64,000 nt of DNA from Paraglaciecola sp030730205 (GTDB lineage: Bacteria > Pseudomonadota > Gammaproteobacteria > Enterobacterales > Alteromonadaceae), in assembly GCF_052119645.1 (NCBI RefSeq), contig NZ_JBGQOM010000004.1, positions 248,001-312,000 on the forward strand, in the 5' to 3' direction. Position 1 is the stretch's first letter. Every line of letters begins with the position of its first letter. Positions 8,269 to 17,520 of the stretch are shown here, one piece after another. The position numbers and the translations under genes were made by a program. The notes under the pieces were generated by a model. That model was given only the letters and a program-made list of their open reading frames with translations. It was not told the origin of the DNA and made no database searches.

Positions 8269-9826
8269 CTTTGCAGTGGATCTCTCGCGGCTGCAATTTG
8301 CGTTAACCGCGATGTACCACTTTATTTTTGTACCATTGACCTTGGGCCTCAGTTTTATTTTGGCCATTATGGAGTCGGTTTACGTGATGACCGGCAAACA
8401 AGTTTATAAAGATATGGTGAAATTTTGGGGTAAGTTATTTGGCATCAACTTTGCTCTAGGTGTGACTACCGGTTTAACCATGGAATTTCAGTTTGGCACG
8501 AATTGGTCTTATTACTCGCATTATGTAGGAGATATATTTGGCGCGCCCTTAGCCATCGAAGGATTAATGGCTTTTTTTCTTGAATCCACTTTCGTTGGTT
8601 TGTTCTTTTTTGGTTGGGACCGGCTCACTCGAGTGCAGCATTTAACGGTGACGTGGTTAGTGGCTATCGGCAGCAACTTATCTGCTTTATGGATTTTGAT
8701 AGCCAATGGCTGGATGCAAAATCCGGTGGGTTCAGAATTTAACTACGAAACCATGCGCATGGAAGTGACAAACTTTGCTGAAGTGATATTTAATCCGGTG
8801 GCTCAAGTTAAATTTGTGCACACGGTTTCAGCGGGTTACGTGACCGGCGCGATGTTTGTTTTGTCTTTGTCTGCTTACTATTTGCTAAAACGCCAAGACG
8901 TAAACTTCGCCAAACGCTCCTTTGCGATTGCTGCAGCTTTTGGTTTGGCTTCCGTGATTTCTGTGATCATCCTCGGTGATGAAAGCGGCTATGAAATTGG
9001 CGATGTGCAAAAAATGAAACTAGCCGCTATTGAAGCTGAGTGGGAAACCCAACCAGCACCTGCTGACTTCACCTTAATTGGTTTTCCAAGCCAAGAAAAA
9101 CAAGAAACCCTCGGCGCAGTAAAAATTCCCTATGCACTGGGTATTATTGCCACCCGCTCTCTGTCTGAAGAAGTTGAAGGTATTCATGAACTACAACAAA
9201 AAGCCCGGTTGCGCATTGTTAATGGTATGAAAGCCTACGGTTTATTAACGCAACTAAAAGCAGGCCAAGATACACCACAAGTGCGCGCTGCCTTTGAAGA
9301 GGTCAAACAAGACTTAGGTTACGGCTTGTTATTAAAACGCTATACCGACGAGGTGGTGGATGCCACTGACGCCCAAATTGACCAAGCTGCCAAAGATACG
9401 ACGCCTAAAGTTGCCCCTATATTTTGGTCGTTCAGAGTGATGGTAGCGTGTGGCTTTTTTATGTTGTTTATCTTTGCTTTTGCATTTTGGTTAAGCACAA
9501 AACATCAGATTGAAAAACCTCGTTGGTTTTTACGTCTGGCGCTTTGGTCTTTGCCTCTGCCATGGATTGCCTGTGAAACCGGTTGGTTTGTGGCCGAATA
9601 TGGCCGTCAACCTTGGTCAATTGCTGAAATATTGCCTACCAGGCTGGCGGCATCAAGCTTAACAACAGGGCAGGTGTGGACGTCGATGATTGGCATTATT
9701 TTGTTCTACACCGTGCTACTTATTATCGAAATGTATTTGATGATTCGATTCTCAAAACAAGGACCGAGTTCTCTACATACGGGTAAATATGATCTTGAAA
9801 AACAATTAGTCGGGGAGCATGCCTAA
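8261..9826 (+). CDS. cydA: cytochrome bd ubiquinol oxidase subunit I
   Basis: A 521-residue heme-bearing subunit with about nine membrane helices that oxidises ubiquinol and reduces oxygen at low tension. It shows the N-terminal heme-ligand helix (MYHFIFVPLTLGLS), the acidic helix FFLESTFVGLFFFGWDR, the GDESGYEIGD start of the quinol-binding loop and a long Q-loop insertion. Length and loop match the E. coli (long Q-loop) type. It overlaps cydP by eight bases and cydB by one (TAATG), giving a tightly coupled operon under the FNR box at 7968. Confidence 0.97.
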   Translation: MTDFAVDLSRLQFALTAMYHFIFVPLTLGLSFILAIMESVYVMTGKQVYKDMVKFWGKLFGINFALGVTTGLTMEFQFGTNWSYYSHYVGDIFGAPLAIEGLMAFFLESTFVGLFFFGWDRLTRVQHLTVTWLVAIGSNLSALWILIANGWMQNPVGSEFNYETMRMEVTNFAEVIFNPVAQVKFVHTVSAGYVTGAMFVLSLSAYYLLKRQDVNFAKRSFAIAAAFGLASVISVIILGDESGYEIGDVQKMKLAAIEAEWETQPAPADFTLIGFPSQEKQETLGAVKIPYALGIIATRSLSEEVEGIHELQQKARLRIVNGMKAYGLLTQLKAGQDTPQVRAAFEEVKQDLGYGLLLKRYTDEVVDATDAQIDQAAKDTTPKVAPIFWSFRVMVACGFFMLFIFAFAFWLSTKHQIEKPRWFLRLALWSLPLPWIACETGWFVAEYGRQPWSIAEILPTRLAASSLTTGQVWTSMIGIILFYTVLLIIEMYLMIRFSKQGPSSLHTGKYDLEKQLVGEHA

Positions 9827-10959
9827 TGGACTACGAAACGTTACGTATTATTTGGTGGGTGTTAATTGGTGTATTACTCATTGGCTTTGCCGTCACCGAT
9901 GGATTTGATTTAGGAGTAGGGGCTTTATTGCGCATCATTGGCCACACAGACAGTGAGCGCCGGGTGATGATTAATACCATAGGGCCTCATTGGGATGGTA
10001 ATCAGGTTTGGTTTATCACCGCCGGCGGTGCCTTGTTTGCCGCTTACCCCTTGATTTATGCCGCCTCTTTTTCTGGGTTTTATTTTGCTTTGCTTATTAC
10101 CTTGGCGGCCTTATGGATGCGTCCTGTAGGATTTGACTATCGCAGTAAAATTGACAGCCCGAGGTGGCGTAATAATTGGGATTGGGCAATTTTTGCCAGT
10201 GGAATTGTGCCATCGTTAATATTTGGAGTGGCCTTAGGCAATCTCTTTTTGGGTGTACCCCTTAACTACGATGTGATGTTACGCCCTAGTTACGACGGTG
10301 GTTTATTGGGTCTGTTACGTCCTTTTGCCCTACTTGCCGGTTTGGTCAGCGTCAGTATGTTATTGATGCATGGGGCAGTGTGGTTACAAATGAAAACAGA
10401 TGGCTTTATTTATCGCCGCTCTGTGAATACTGCCGTCATTCTAGGAATAGCCACTACTGTGATGTTTGGCGTGGCGGGCATCTGGGTGGGACAGTTAGAT
10501 GGCTATCACCTAAGCAGTGTGATGGATCATAATGGACCCTCAAATCCCCTTAACAAAACCGTTGAGTTGGTTGAAGGTGGCTGGTTAAGTAATTATCACG
10601 AGTATCCACTAATGGTGTTAGCGCCAATATTAGGTTTAGTAAGTCCCTTGTTGGTGGCATTTTTAAGTGTCAAAGGACGAGCAGGTTGGGCTTTTACCGC
10701 CTCTAGCTTAGCTATTTCAGGCATTATACTGACCACGGGCTTTTCATTGTTTCCGTTCTTGATGCCCAGCAGTACCCAACTAAACGCATCATTAACTGTG
10801 TGGGATGCCACTTCTAGTGAAACAACACTCATGATTATGTTTGGCGTCGCCTGTGTCTTCGTCCCTCTTATTTTACTTTACACAGCGTGGGGCTATTGGG
10901 TTATGCGTGGACGCGTTACTGAAAAAGACATTGCAGCAGACTCTCATCAACTTTATTAA
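9826..10959 (+). CDS. cydB: cytochrome bd ubiquinol oxidase subunit II
   Basis: A 377-residue membrane subunit of cytochrome bd, close to the 379 of E. coli. It has the conserved N-terminal WWVLIGVLLIGFAVTDGFD and the IGPHWDGNQVWFI segment. It partners CydA and stabilises its hemes. It begins on the stop codon of cydA and is followed 11 bases later by cydX. Confidence 0.97.
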   Translation: MDYETLRIIWWVLIGVLLIGFAVTDGFDLGVGALLRIIGHTDSERRVMINTIGPHWDGNQVWFITAGGALFAAYPLIYAASFSGFYFALLITLAALWMRPVGFDYRSKIDSPRWRNNWDWAIFASGIVPSLIFGVALGNLFLGVPLNYDVMLRPSYDGGLLGLLRPFALLAGLVSVSMLLMHGAVWLQMKTDGFIYRRSVNTAVILGIATTVMFGVAGIWVGQLDGYHLSSVMDHNGPSNPLNKTVELVEGGWLSNYHEYPLMVLAPILGLVSPLLVAFLSVKGRAGWAFTASSLAISGIILTTGFSLFPFLMPSSTQLNASLTVWDATSSETTLMIMFGVACVFVPLILLYTAWGYWVMRGRVTEKDIAADSHQLY

Positions 10960-10970
10960 GGAATAGTACT

Positions 10971-11072
10971 ATGTGGTATTTTACGTGGATATTAGGCGTG
11001 TTATTGGCCTGTGCCTTTGGCATCATCAATGTTATGTGGTTAGAAAACAGCATGGACTTTGAAGATGAGTAA
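10971..11072 (+). CDS. cydX: cytochrome bd small subunit CydX
   Basis: A 33-residue peptide starting MWYFTWILGV with one membrane helix and an acidic tail ending in DFEDE. This is the classic CydX pattern (MWYF..WxLG near the start, an E/D-rich end). It is needed for oxidase activity in E. coli. AGGA sits nine bases upstream, and the stop overlaps the next ATG (ATGAGTAA). Confidence 0.93.
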   Translation: MWYFTWILGVLLACAFGIINVMWLENSMDFEDE

Positions 11073-11367
11073 GCACCTCAAGTTGAACATGGAGGAGCCA
11101 AGGGAAAATCCCCTTGGCTTTTTAAACATTTTGGTATTTTGCTTGTCATTGGCGGTGATGATAATCATCACCGCTTGGCCACATGTATTTGGCACTTCGG
11201 CAGATAGCATGGCGCATGATGCTGCGATGTTAAGTATGGTTGGGATGAGTTGTGGCTTTATTTATGGCATTGGTTTTACGCCAAAAATGCGAGTTTTTAA
11301 GCTTTTATTCTCAGCCCCAGTGGCCTTGATATTAATGCTCGCGGGTTTCTTTTTAGCCTTGGTATAA
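11065..11367 (+). CDS. ybgE: YbgE-family cyd operon membrane protein
   Basis: A 100-residue protein with three hydrophobic segments and a central IYGIGFTPK motif comparable to the IHGVGFRP stretch of E. coli YbgE. The ATG at 11065 overlaps the cydX stop by eight bases. YbgE follows cydX in many proteobacteria; its exact role in cytochrome bd assembly is not settled. No cydDC genes are in the window. Confidence 0.82.
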   Translation: MSKHLKLNMEEPRENPLGFLNILVFCLSLAVMIIITAWPHVFGTSADSMAHDAAMLSMVGMSCGFIYGIGFTPKMRVFKLLFSAPVALILMLAGFFLALV

Positions 11368-11430
11368 AGAATTAAAACAGCTTATTAGCGAGAAATCGTG
11401 CAGCTTTTTATCTACCTGTCGCTTAATTAT

Positions 11431-11805
11431 TTAGTTGCTTGCTGTTAATAAACATTGCACTGTTTTGAGTACGTTCGCCATATGAGCGTAGTCAAACGGG
11501 CTTTGTTTCCTCGAATTTTCAGTGAAATCTGACAAGATGATATGCCAAGTAGGGGCGATCTGACTTAGATTTAAAGCCTTTTTCACACAGTGTAAGTCAC
11601 ACCCGTCGATTGCCATGACTCGTGGGGTATCGGTGATGCCTACCGTGGCCTGCTTCATTGCTTGGCTAAGTTGGCTCACTGAGGTTCGTTCAGCCAGTCC
11701 TTCAATATCCATGACTTTCGCCAGATCATTGGCAAACTTAGCGTTTTCGCATTGTCCGCTACATGTAACAATAAGGGGAAGCTCAGTGTGATAGGGCGCG
11801 TTCAT
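11431..11805 (-). CDS. DGC-type putative zinc-binding protein
   Basis: A 124-residue soluble protein with clustered cysteines: VTCSGQC near residues 13-18 and the AIDGCDLHC motif near 66-74. The DGC tripeptide plus the CSG start is the hallmark of the DGC family of proposed metal-binding proteins, whose biochemical role is unknown. A perfect FNR box lies 80-93 bases upstream of its start with a TATGCT -10 at the expected spacing, so low-oxygen induction is likely. It is single and divergent in function from its cyd neighbours, but apparently under the same regulator. Confidence 0.72.
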   Translation of the reverse strand: MNAPYHTELPLIVTCSGQCENAKFANDLAKVMDIEGLAERTSVSQLSQAMKQATVGITDTPRVMAIDGCDLHCVKKALNLSQIAPTWHIILSDFTENSRKQSPFDYAHMANVLKTVQCLLTASN

Positions 11806-11884
11806 CGAATACCTGCTTATGCCATGGGCAAAAATAACCCGTAAAATAATGGCATAAGCATAAGATTAATATGGTCTATTTGAC

Positions 11885-11898
11885 TTGATGTGAATCAA
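11885..11898 (-). promoter_or_regulatory. FNR box upstream of the DGC-protein gene
   Basis: TTGATGTGAATCAA matches the FNR consensus perfectly. On the reverse strand a TATGCT -10 (11857-11862) places transcription start near 11850, with the box centred about 41 bases upstream. It lies in the short gap between fnr and the DGC gene. Confidence 0.85.
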
Positions 11899-11921
11899 CG
11901 TTCGGTTCTTTGCACTAAGAT

Positions 11922-12674
11922 TTATTCAGCACCTTTGGCCAACTGTTGTAAACCCGCAATATCGTTAATGCTCACTTCTTTTTTATCTACCGAGATAACC
12001 CGTGCTTTTTGTAAGCGGGCAAACGTTCTGCTTACCGTTTCAATCGTCAGACCAAGATAGTTGCCGATATCAGTGCGTGACATAGGCAGTAAAAACTGAG
12101 TGGAAGATAAACTTCGGCTACTATTTCGTGTTGATATACTGAGTAACAGTGATGCTATACGAGCTTCAGCGCTACTCTTACCCAACAAGCTAATAATTTG
12201 CTGCTCTTGGGTGATTTCTCGGCTCATTAACTGCAAAAAGTGACGTTGCAGCTTGGGTAATTGCATGCTCACTTCTTCGAGTCGATTAAAAGGGATTTCG
12301 CAAATAGACGAGGTTTCTAAGGCAATAACAGAGTTGGTATGAGTATTGTTTGCTAATCCATCTAAACCAACGACTTCACCAGGTAGGTAAAACCCCGTGA
12401 CTTGTTCATTTCCGCTATCACTGATCGTTAGCGCTTTTACTGCACCTGAGCGGATAGCATATACAGCAGTAAAGGGGTCGCCAGCCCGATACAAATATTC
12501 GCCTTTGTGAAGGGGGCGGCCGCGTTGAATAATTTTATTGAGCTGGTCAATATCATCAATGTGCAAACTAACAGGCATACATATTGTGTTTAAACGACAA
12601 CTCCCACAACTGACTTTTATATCGTGTGTGCAGTGTTTGTCACTTGTTTGTGCGATTATTTGACTATTTTCCAT
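11922..12674 (-). CDS. fnr: FNR-family oxygen-sensing transcription regulator
   Basis: A 250-residue regulator. The [4Fe-4S] ligands are present: Cys23, Cys26 and Cys32 in SCGSCRLNTIC, and Cys125 in SSICEIPF, spaced as in E. coli FNR (20, 23, 29, 122). A cyclic-nucleotide-like beta roll follows, then a dimer helix and a C-terminal helix-turn-helix with ETVSRTF, which holds the Glu, Ser and Arg that read TTGAT. It loses its cluster in oxygen and binds DNA as a dimer without it. It is often called EtrA or ANR in relatives. Two perfect target sites lie within 4 kb. Confidence 0.95.
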   Translation of the reverse strand: MENSQIIAQTSDKHCTHDIKVSCGSCRLNTICMPVSLHIDDIDQLNKIIQRGRPLHKGEYLYRAGDPFTAVYAIRSGAVKALTISDSGNEQVTGFYLPGEVVGLDGLANNTHTNSVIALETSSICEIPFNRLEEVSMQLPKLQRHFLQLMSREITQEQQIISLLGKSSAEARIASLLLSISTRNSSRSLSSTQFLLPMSRTDIGNYLGLTIETVSRTFARLQKARVISVDKKEVSINDIAGLQQLAKGAE

Positions 12675-12792
12675 CAGTATTATTAACCACCGTTTTTACT
12701 CAACTCAGATACTGTCAATATTTTACTATGAGCCTAAATTTAAATAACAGGTTTTGTTCATTATTTTGGCTCAATACCATAGTACGCTACCC

Positions 12793-13695
12793 TTAGTTAG
12801 GATGATAGGCACTTGCTACTTGCGCTATTTGTTCGCGCATCCACATGTGCGCATAATCCATATCTGCACTTACATGCCAGTATAAAAAATACTCCAAGGC
12901 GGGTAAGTCAAACGGCAATTCGTATAGCGATATCTCGTAATGTTTAGCTAAGTGGTAAGGTAAGCAAGCAATCAAATCGGTTTTGACGATGGTACTGGGC
13001 ACTGTTAAAAAATGTTGACTGCGCATGACTACATTTCGCTTTGCTCCTAGCTTATCAATGGCAACGTCAATCGGCCCTGCACCACTGCGACGGTGGCTGA
13101 TGTTTATGTGACCTAAACGTAAGAACGTTTCCATGTTCATGCCTTGCGCTAAGTCAGGGTGATTTTTGCGTGCAACGACTACGAGTCTGTCTTGCGCAAT
13201 TTTTTGTTTACACAGATGGGGATCGCTAAAAGACGAGGCATCGGCATAAAAGTCTAAGTGACCACTGGCCATCGCTGAAACAATATTATTGCGCTCTAAA
13301 TCATAGTTAGTCAGCGATATTTTTGGTGCACTGCTTTGAAGTAGGGCGGTTAGCCTTGGCATGATGCTCACTTCAAGCAAATCTCTGGAAGCAAAGTGAA
13401 AGGTTTTTTCAGCTTTGAGTGGGTCGAAAATATGGCTTTGCTGCACACTTTTACGCAGCAAGCCGAGAGCTTCTCTGGCGGGGCCAATAATATTTTGGGC
13501 AACCGGGGTGGGTGTCATGCTGTGACCGGTGCGAACAAATAGTGGATCGTTTAACATTTCTCGCAGTCTGGCGAGTGAATTACTGACAGCGGGTTGTGTT
13601 ATGCAAAGTACATCTGCGGCTTTGGTCAAACTTCCTGCTGTGTAAATAGCGTCAAAAACAGCAAATAAATTGAGGTCAATTCGATTTAAGTTCAT
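12793..13695 (-). CDS. LysR-family transcription regulator
   Basis: A 300-residue regulator. The N-terminal winged helix (NLFAVFDAIYTAGSLTKAAD, then QPAVSNSLARLRE) is typical, followed by the periplasmic-binding-protein-like effector domain. The DPLFVRTGHSMTPTPVA wording is that of the NodD/LeuO-like branch. It is divergent from the MaoC dehydratase gene, which is the probable target; the 142-base gap is AT-rich. The effector is unknown. Confidence 0.92.
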   Translation of the reverse strand: MNLNRIDLNLFAVFDAIYTAGSLTKAADVLCITQPAVSNSLARLREMLNDPLFVRTGHSMTPTPVAQNIIGPAREALGLLRKSVQQSHIFDPLKAEKTFHFASRDLLEVSIMPRLTALLQSSAPKISLTNYDLERNNIVSAMASGHLDFYADASSFSDPHLCKQKIAQDRLVVVARKNHPDLAQGMNMETFLRLGHINISHRRSGAGPIDVAIDKLGAKRNVVMRSQHFLTVPSTIVKTDLIACLPYHLAKHYEISLYELPFDLPALEYFLYWHVSADMDYAHMWMREQIAQVASAYHPN

Positions 13696-13837
13696 ATTAC
13701 GTACCTAGAAAAGATGTTAATACGATATTAACGTTTTATTATTAGTTAAATCAATATATCAATATACAGAACATTCATTTTGTTGATAGTTCTTGCTTTG
13801 TTATGCTGGTAGAAATGAAGCTTACAAGGACAAAATG

Positions 13838-14302
13838 ATGCATAAAACACTGCTAGAATTAGCGATTGATGAACAGTTAGCCCCGAGTGAATGGATAAAA
13901 ATCACGCAAGCGGATATCGATTTATTTGCAGAGGCGACCGGCGACCATCAATGGATCCACGTTGACGCGCAGCGCTGTGCAAAAGAAAGCCCTTTTAAAA
14001 CAACCATCGCTCATGGCTATCTTACTGTGACGCTCATGCCTAATGCCTTTTATGCTATGTTTGCCGCTGATCCTCACTATAAGACAATTTTAAATTACGG
14101 TGTTGACAAAATCCGTTTTTTGGAACCCGTTCGCGTTAACGATAGTATTCGTTTCGTATCTACCTTGATAAAAGTTGAACAAAAACAATCGGGTTGCTTG
14201 TTTTACTTTGACACTGAAGCACAAATTGATGGAAGGACGAAGCCCGCAATGAAAGGGACCTTTTTGATGTTGTTGGCTGGTGCAACCTTGCCTCAGTCTT
14301 AA
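13838..14302 (+). CDS. MaoC-family dehydratase ((R)-specific enoyl-CoA hydratase-like)
   Basis: A 154-residue hot-dog-fold enzyme. The hydratase motif is visible: Asp36 and His41 in ATGDHQWIHVD, followed by PFKTTIAHGYLT. Such proteins hydrate trans-2-enoyl-CoA to (R)-3-hydroxyacyl-CoA for fatty-acid breakdown or polyester synthesis. Of two adjacent ATGs, the second has the better spacing (seven bases) from AAGGA. Its regulator is probably the divergent LysR gene. No pha genes are close. Confidence 0.88.
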   Translation: MHKTLLELAIDEQLAPSEWIKITQADIDLFAEATGDHQWIHVDAQRCAKESPFKTTIAHGYLTVTLMPNAFYAMFAADPHYKTILNYGVDKIRFLEPVRVNDSIRFVSTLIKVEQKQSGCLFYFDTEAQIDGRTKPAMKGTFLMLLAGATLPQS

Positions 14303-14749
14303 TCTCGCTATTTTAACTATGAGCAATGGCTGCTCTGTTTTATTAATCAATTTTGTTTATAGATTATTAGACTACAGTACAATTTGGGGGGCGATGGATT
14401 GTGATGACTGTCATGATGATGATACGCCCTCGTTATAAGTTAAGTATTTAAAAATTAAAGATAATGTTTCTCCTGTTGCAAACTAATTTTCCCCCTTGCT
14501 TTCTGGTCTGACCATTGTTGAAATTGATGTTTACATATCAATAACAATTTATTTACATACTCGCTCTACACGCCTACTATCAATACAGCGATAAATCGCG
14601 AAAGCGTATTTATGGTTACAAACTCAGTGACATAAAAATATTGTTAGAGTTAGAACGTTTGATTAGCGTGTCGAGATGCCACACAGAAGCTTAACGCTTG
14701 TTACTGAAAACGCTTTTAATATCTGATAATTCACGTATTGGGACACATC
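14303..14749 (+). promoter_or_regulatory. 447-base gap: leader/promoter region of a TonB receptor
   Basis: No gene is seen here. The region holds AT-rich sequence around 14524-14560 and a LacI-type near-palindrome TGAAAACGCTTTTA at 14705-14718, only 32 bases before the receptor ATG. It matches 11 of 14 bases of the operator at 27107. That position would suit a repressor, but which one is unknown. Confidence 0.4.
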
Positions 14750-17434
14750 ATGAAACTAAAAACTAAGTTAAGCTTGCTTTCAGTAGCAATCGCCTCGCAA
14801 ATGTTGGTTGGACAAGCCAGTGTTCTCGCTCAAGAACAGACCGTTAAAGAAAGCGAAGTTGAACTCATTATGGTTACCGGCAGCTTTGTGCGCCGTAGCG
14901 AAAATTTTGAATCTCCTTCACCTCTAGCTGTTATCGACGCCGTTTCTATCGATTCGATTGGCGCTAAAAATATCAGTGATATTACGCAAACATTGACCAT
15001 CAATACTGGTGCACAAAACAATCCAGATGCCTTTACACAGAATGCAACGGCTGGGACGTCAAATATAAATTTAAGAGGACTAGGGGTTGCGTCAACCTTA
15101 GTCTTACTTAACAACAAAAGACAAGTCGTCAACGCCCAGCCCACTAATGATGGCCTAAATTTTGTGGATACCAGCTCCTTAGTTCCAATGATTGCAATTG
15201 GTCGTATGGAAGTGGTTAAAGACGGCGCGTCGGCCTTATATGGTTCAGATGCAGTTGCAGGTGTTGTTAACTTTATTACCAAACAAGATTACAACGGCGC
15301 CAAGATAACCGCAGATTATCAAGACGGTGCACACGGTAATAACAAAGAATATGTCCTGCAAGGTCTGTGGGGCGCAACCAGCGAAGACAGCAGCGTGCTG
15401 GCTGCAATTAGTTACACCAACCGTTCGCCGTTATTCATCTCTGACCGTCGTTTGAGTCGTCCTCAAGATGATACAAGTGCACTGGGTAATCCTGGTTCAT
15501 TTTTTGTGCCTGCGTTTGGCAATATTCCGGTAGTCGACCCTGGATGTGAAGCCTACGGCGGTACCTTGGACAGAAGGGCGCCGGCCGGTACCTTACCTGG
15601 TGGTTTGGAAATTGGTTTATGTGGCTTTGACTTTGGACCTTATTATTCATACGTTGCCGATGAAACTCGGGTTAACGCTTACGTCAAAGCAGACTATGAC
15701 TTAAGTGATGACATTACGTGGACCACTGAAGTGAGTTTTGCTCGTAATCGTGCAGAGCGCGGCGGGGCACCTAGTTTCCCAATCTTAACGTCTCCGGTAG
15801 TGCCTGCTGATCACCCAGAAAACTTTCTTGGATTGCCGATGGCCTTTTTTGGTCGAGCTGAAGGTAACGGGTTTCAAGGTGATGCGGCAAATACTGAATC
15901 AGATACCTTTAGATTCAGTACCATGTTGCAAGGTGAATTAGATAATGGATTTTGGGAAGCCAGTTATACCACCGGTGTCAATGACTTTTTGTTTAAAGTA
16001 CCAGATGTACTCAATACCGAATTTAACTTGGCGTTGAATGGTTTAGGTGGTTCTGACTGTAACCCACTTACCGGCACACCAGGTGTTGGTTCTTGTGAAT
16101 ATTTCAACCCATTCTCAACGTCCTATTCAACTGCACCAAACTCACAGTACGTTGTAGATTCGTTTACCGGTGAAGAAGTCATCGATTCCAAAGCCGAAAT
16201 GCAAGTGTTTGAAGCTTTCGCTTCCTTAGATGTTTTTGATATGGATGGCGGCACCGCGGGCTTAGCGCTTGGTGTGCAATATCGCGAAGAAAAATTATCT
16301 CAGGACTACGACGCTTTAGCGAACCAAGACAGTTTCACCTTTGTTATTGGTAACCCTGACTTTGACGGTAAACTCGATGTTTACGCACTGTTTGGTGAAT
16401 TAGCTTTGCCTGTTAGCACTGACTTAGATGTACAACTTGCCTTACGTTATGAAAATTACGGCGGCAACATTGGTGACACCATTGATCCAAAACTAGCTTT
16501 GTCTTGGCGCGCTAACGACGATTTTTCTGTAAGAGCGTCCATTTCAACCTCATTCAGAGCCCCCACAGTATTTTTGAGAAATGGTGGCGCAACCTCTTTG
16601 CAACAGTTAACGGATCCAATTCAACAGGCTAGTGCCTTTGCTGCTGTAAGAACGGCGGGTAATGAAAATTTGAAACCTGAAGAATCAACAGCTTATAACA
16701 TTGGTTTTTCTTATGAGCCTGTGACAGATTGGTCAATTGAGGTCGATTATTGGAATTTCCAATTTGAAGACTTGATCATACAAGAAAACGCTCAGGCAGT
16801 ACTGACCGCAAACCCTCAAGACCCTGATCGTATTATCAGAGCGGGTGATCCATTGACTGGGCCGTTGTTGCAAGTAAACAATACTTATGTGAATGCGAGT
16901 TCACTTGAAACCTCTGGTTTAGACTTTGTGACCAGTTATAAAATCCGTACTGACATGGGTGACTTCACGCCAAACATTAATGCGACCTATATTACCCAAT
17001 ATGATCTTGTTGATCCTCAAGCAGGTAAAGTTGAAGCCGCTGGACGCAGAAACTTCACCAATATCGGGGTTTCTTCTCCAGAATTGCGTATGAACTTGGG
17101 TCTTAACTGGCAACATGAAGCCCATTCAGCGAACATTTTTGTACGTTATGTTAGCAGCTACGACGATGATCAAAACTGCTCAGACGGCACATTGAGTGTG
17201 GGTGGCTGTGCTGACGGCTTCAAACAAATCGACAGCCATGTGACCATCGATGCACAATATAATGTCAACTTAGGTGATATTATGGGTACTGATACCAGCT
17301 ATTTATTAACGGTAGGTGGCATTAACATCACGGATGAAGATCCACCCCAAGTATTCACAAACAGCGGTTTTGATTCAAAAGTACATGATCCTCGTGGACG
17401 TCAACTCTATGTGCGTCTAGCGGTTGAGTTTTAA
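14750..17434 (+). CDS. TonB-dependent outer-membrane receptor
   Basis: An 894-residue receptor with an N-terminal signal peptide (cleavage near VLA-QEQT) and a plug domain containing the NINLRGLGVASTLVLLNN segment. The rest is a beta-barrel ending in the outer-membrane signature YVRLAVEF with terminal Phe. It imports a substrate across the outer membrane using TonB energy. The start is the ATG at 14750, with GGGA nine bases ahead. Sugar uptake is possible, given the nearby glucan locus and a LacI-like site before the gene, but substrate cannot be read. A strong hairpin follows the stop. Confidence 0.93.
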   Translation: MKLKTKLSLLSVAIASQMLVGQASVLAQEQTVKESEVELIMVTGSFVRRSENFESPSPLAVIDAVSIDSIGAKNISDITQTLTINTGAQNNPDAFTQNATAGTSNINLRGLGVASTLVLLNNKRQVVNAQPTNDGLNFVDTSSLVPMIAIGRMEVVKDGASALYGSDAVAGVVNFITKQDYNGAKITADYQDGAHGNNKEYVLQGLWGATSEDSSVLAAISYTNRSPLFISDRRLSRPQDDTSALGNPGSFFVPAFGNIPVVDPGCEAYGGTLDRRAPAGTLPGGLEIGLCGFDFGPYYSYVADETRVNAYVKADYDLSDDITWTTEVSFARNRAERGGAPSFPILTSPVVPADHPENFLGLPMAFFGRAEGNGFQGDAANTESDTFRFSTMLQGELDNGFWEASYTTGVNDFLFKVPDVLNTEFNLALNGLGGSDCNPLTGTPGVGSCEYFNPFSTSYSTAPNSQYVVDSFTGEEVIDSKAEMQVFEAFASLDVFDMDGGTAGLALGVQYREEKLSQDYDALANQDSFTFVIGNPDFDGKLDVYALFGELALPVSTDLDVQLALRYENYGGNIGDTIDPKLALSWRANDDFSVRASISTSFRAPTVFLRNGGATSLQQLTDPIQQASAFAAVRTAGNENLKPEESTAYNIGFSYEPVTDWSIEVDYWNFQFEDLIIQENAQAVLTANPQDPDRIIRAGDPLTGPLLQVNNTYVNASSLETSGLDFVTSYKIRTDMGDFTPNINATYITQYDLVDPQAGKVEAAGRRNFTNIGVSSPELRMNLGLNWQHEAHSANIFVRYVSSYDDDQNCSDGTLSVGGCADGFKQIDSHVTIDAQYNVNLGDIMGTDTSYLLTVGGINITDEDPPQVFTNSGFDSKVHDPRGRQLYVRLAVEF

Positions 17435-17455
17435 CACTTTATAATCACACGATGT

Positions 17456-17506
17456 AAATCCCCAGAAAGGTTGTGCCGCCACATGGTGTAGCCAATCTGG
17501 GGATTT
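17456..17506 (+). terminator. hairpin terminator after the TonB receptor
   Basis: The 11-bp arms AAATCCCCAGA (17456-17466) and TCTGGGGATTT (17496-17506) pair perfectly and lead into TTAATTT. They lie 22 bases past the receptor stop. Confidence 0.7.
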
Positions 17507-17520
17507 TAATTTGTAGGTGG

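Noticed and set aside
14524..14541. FNR-like TTGAT...ATCAA before the TonB receptor
   Set aside because: The spacer is eight bases, not four, so FNR would not bind it.
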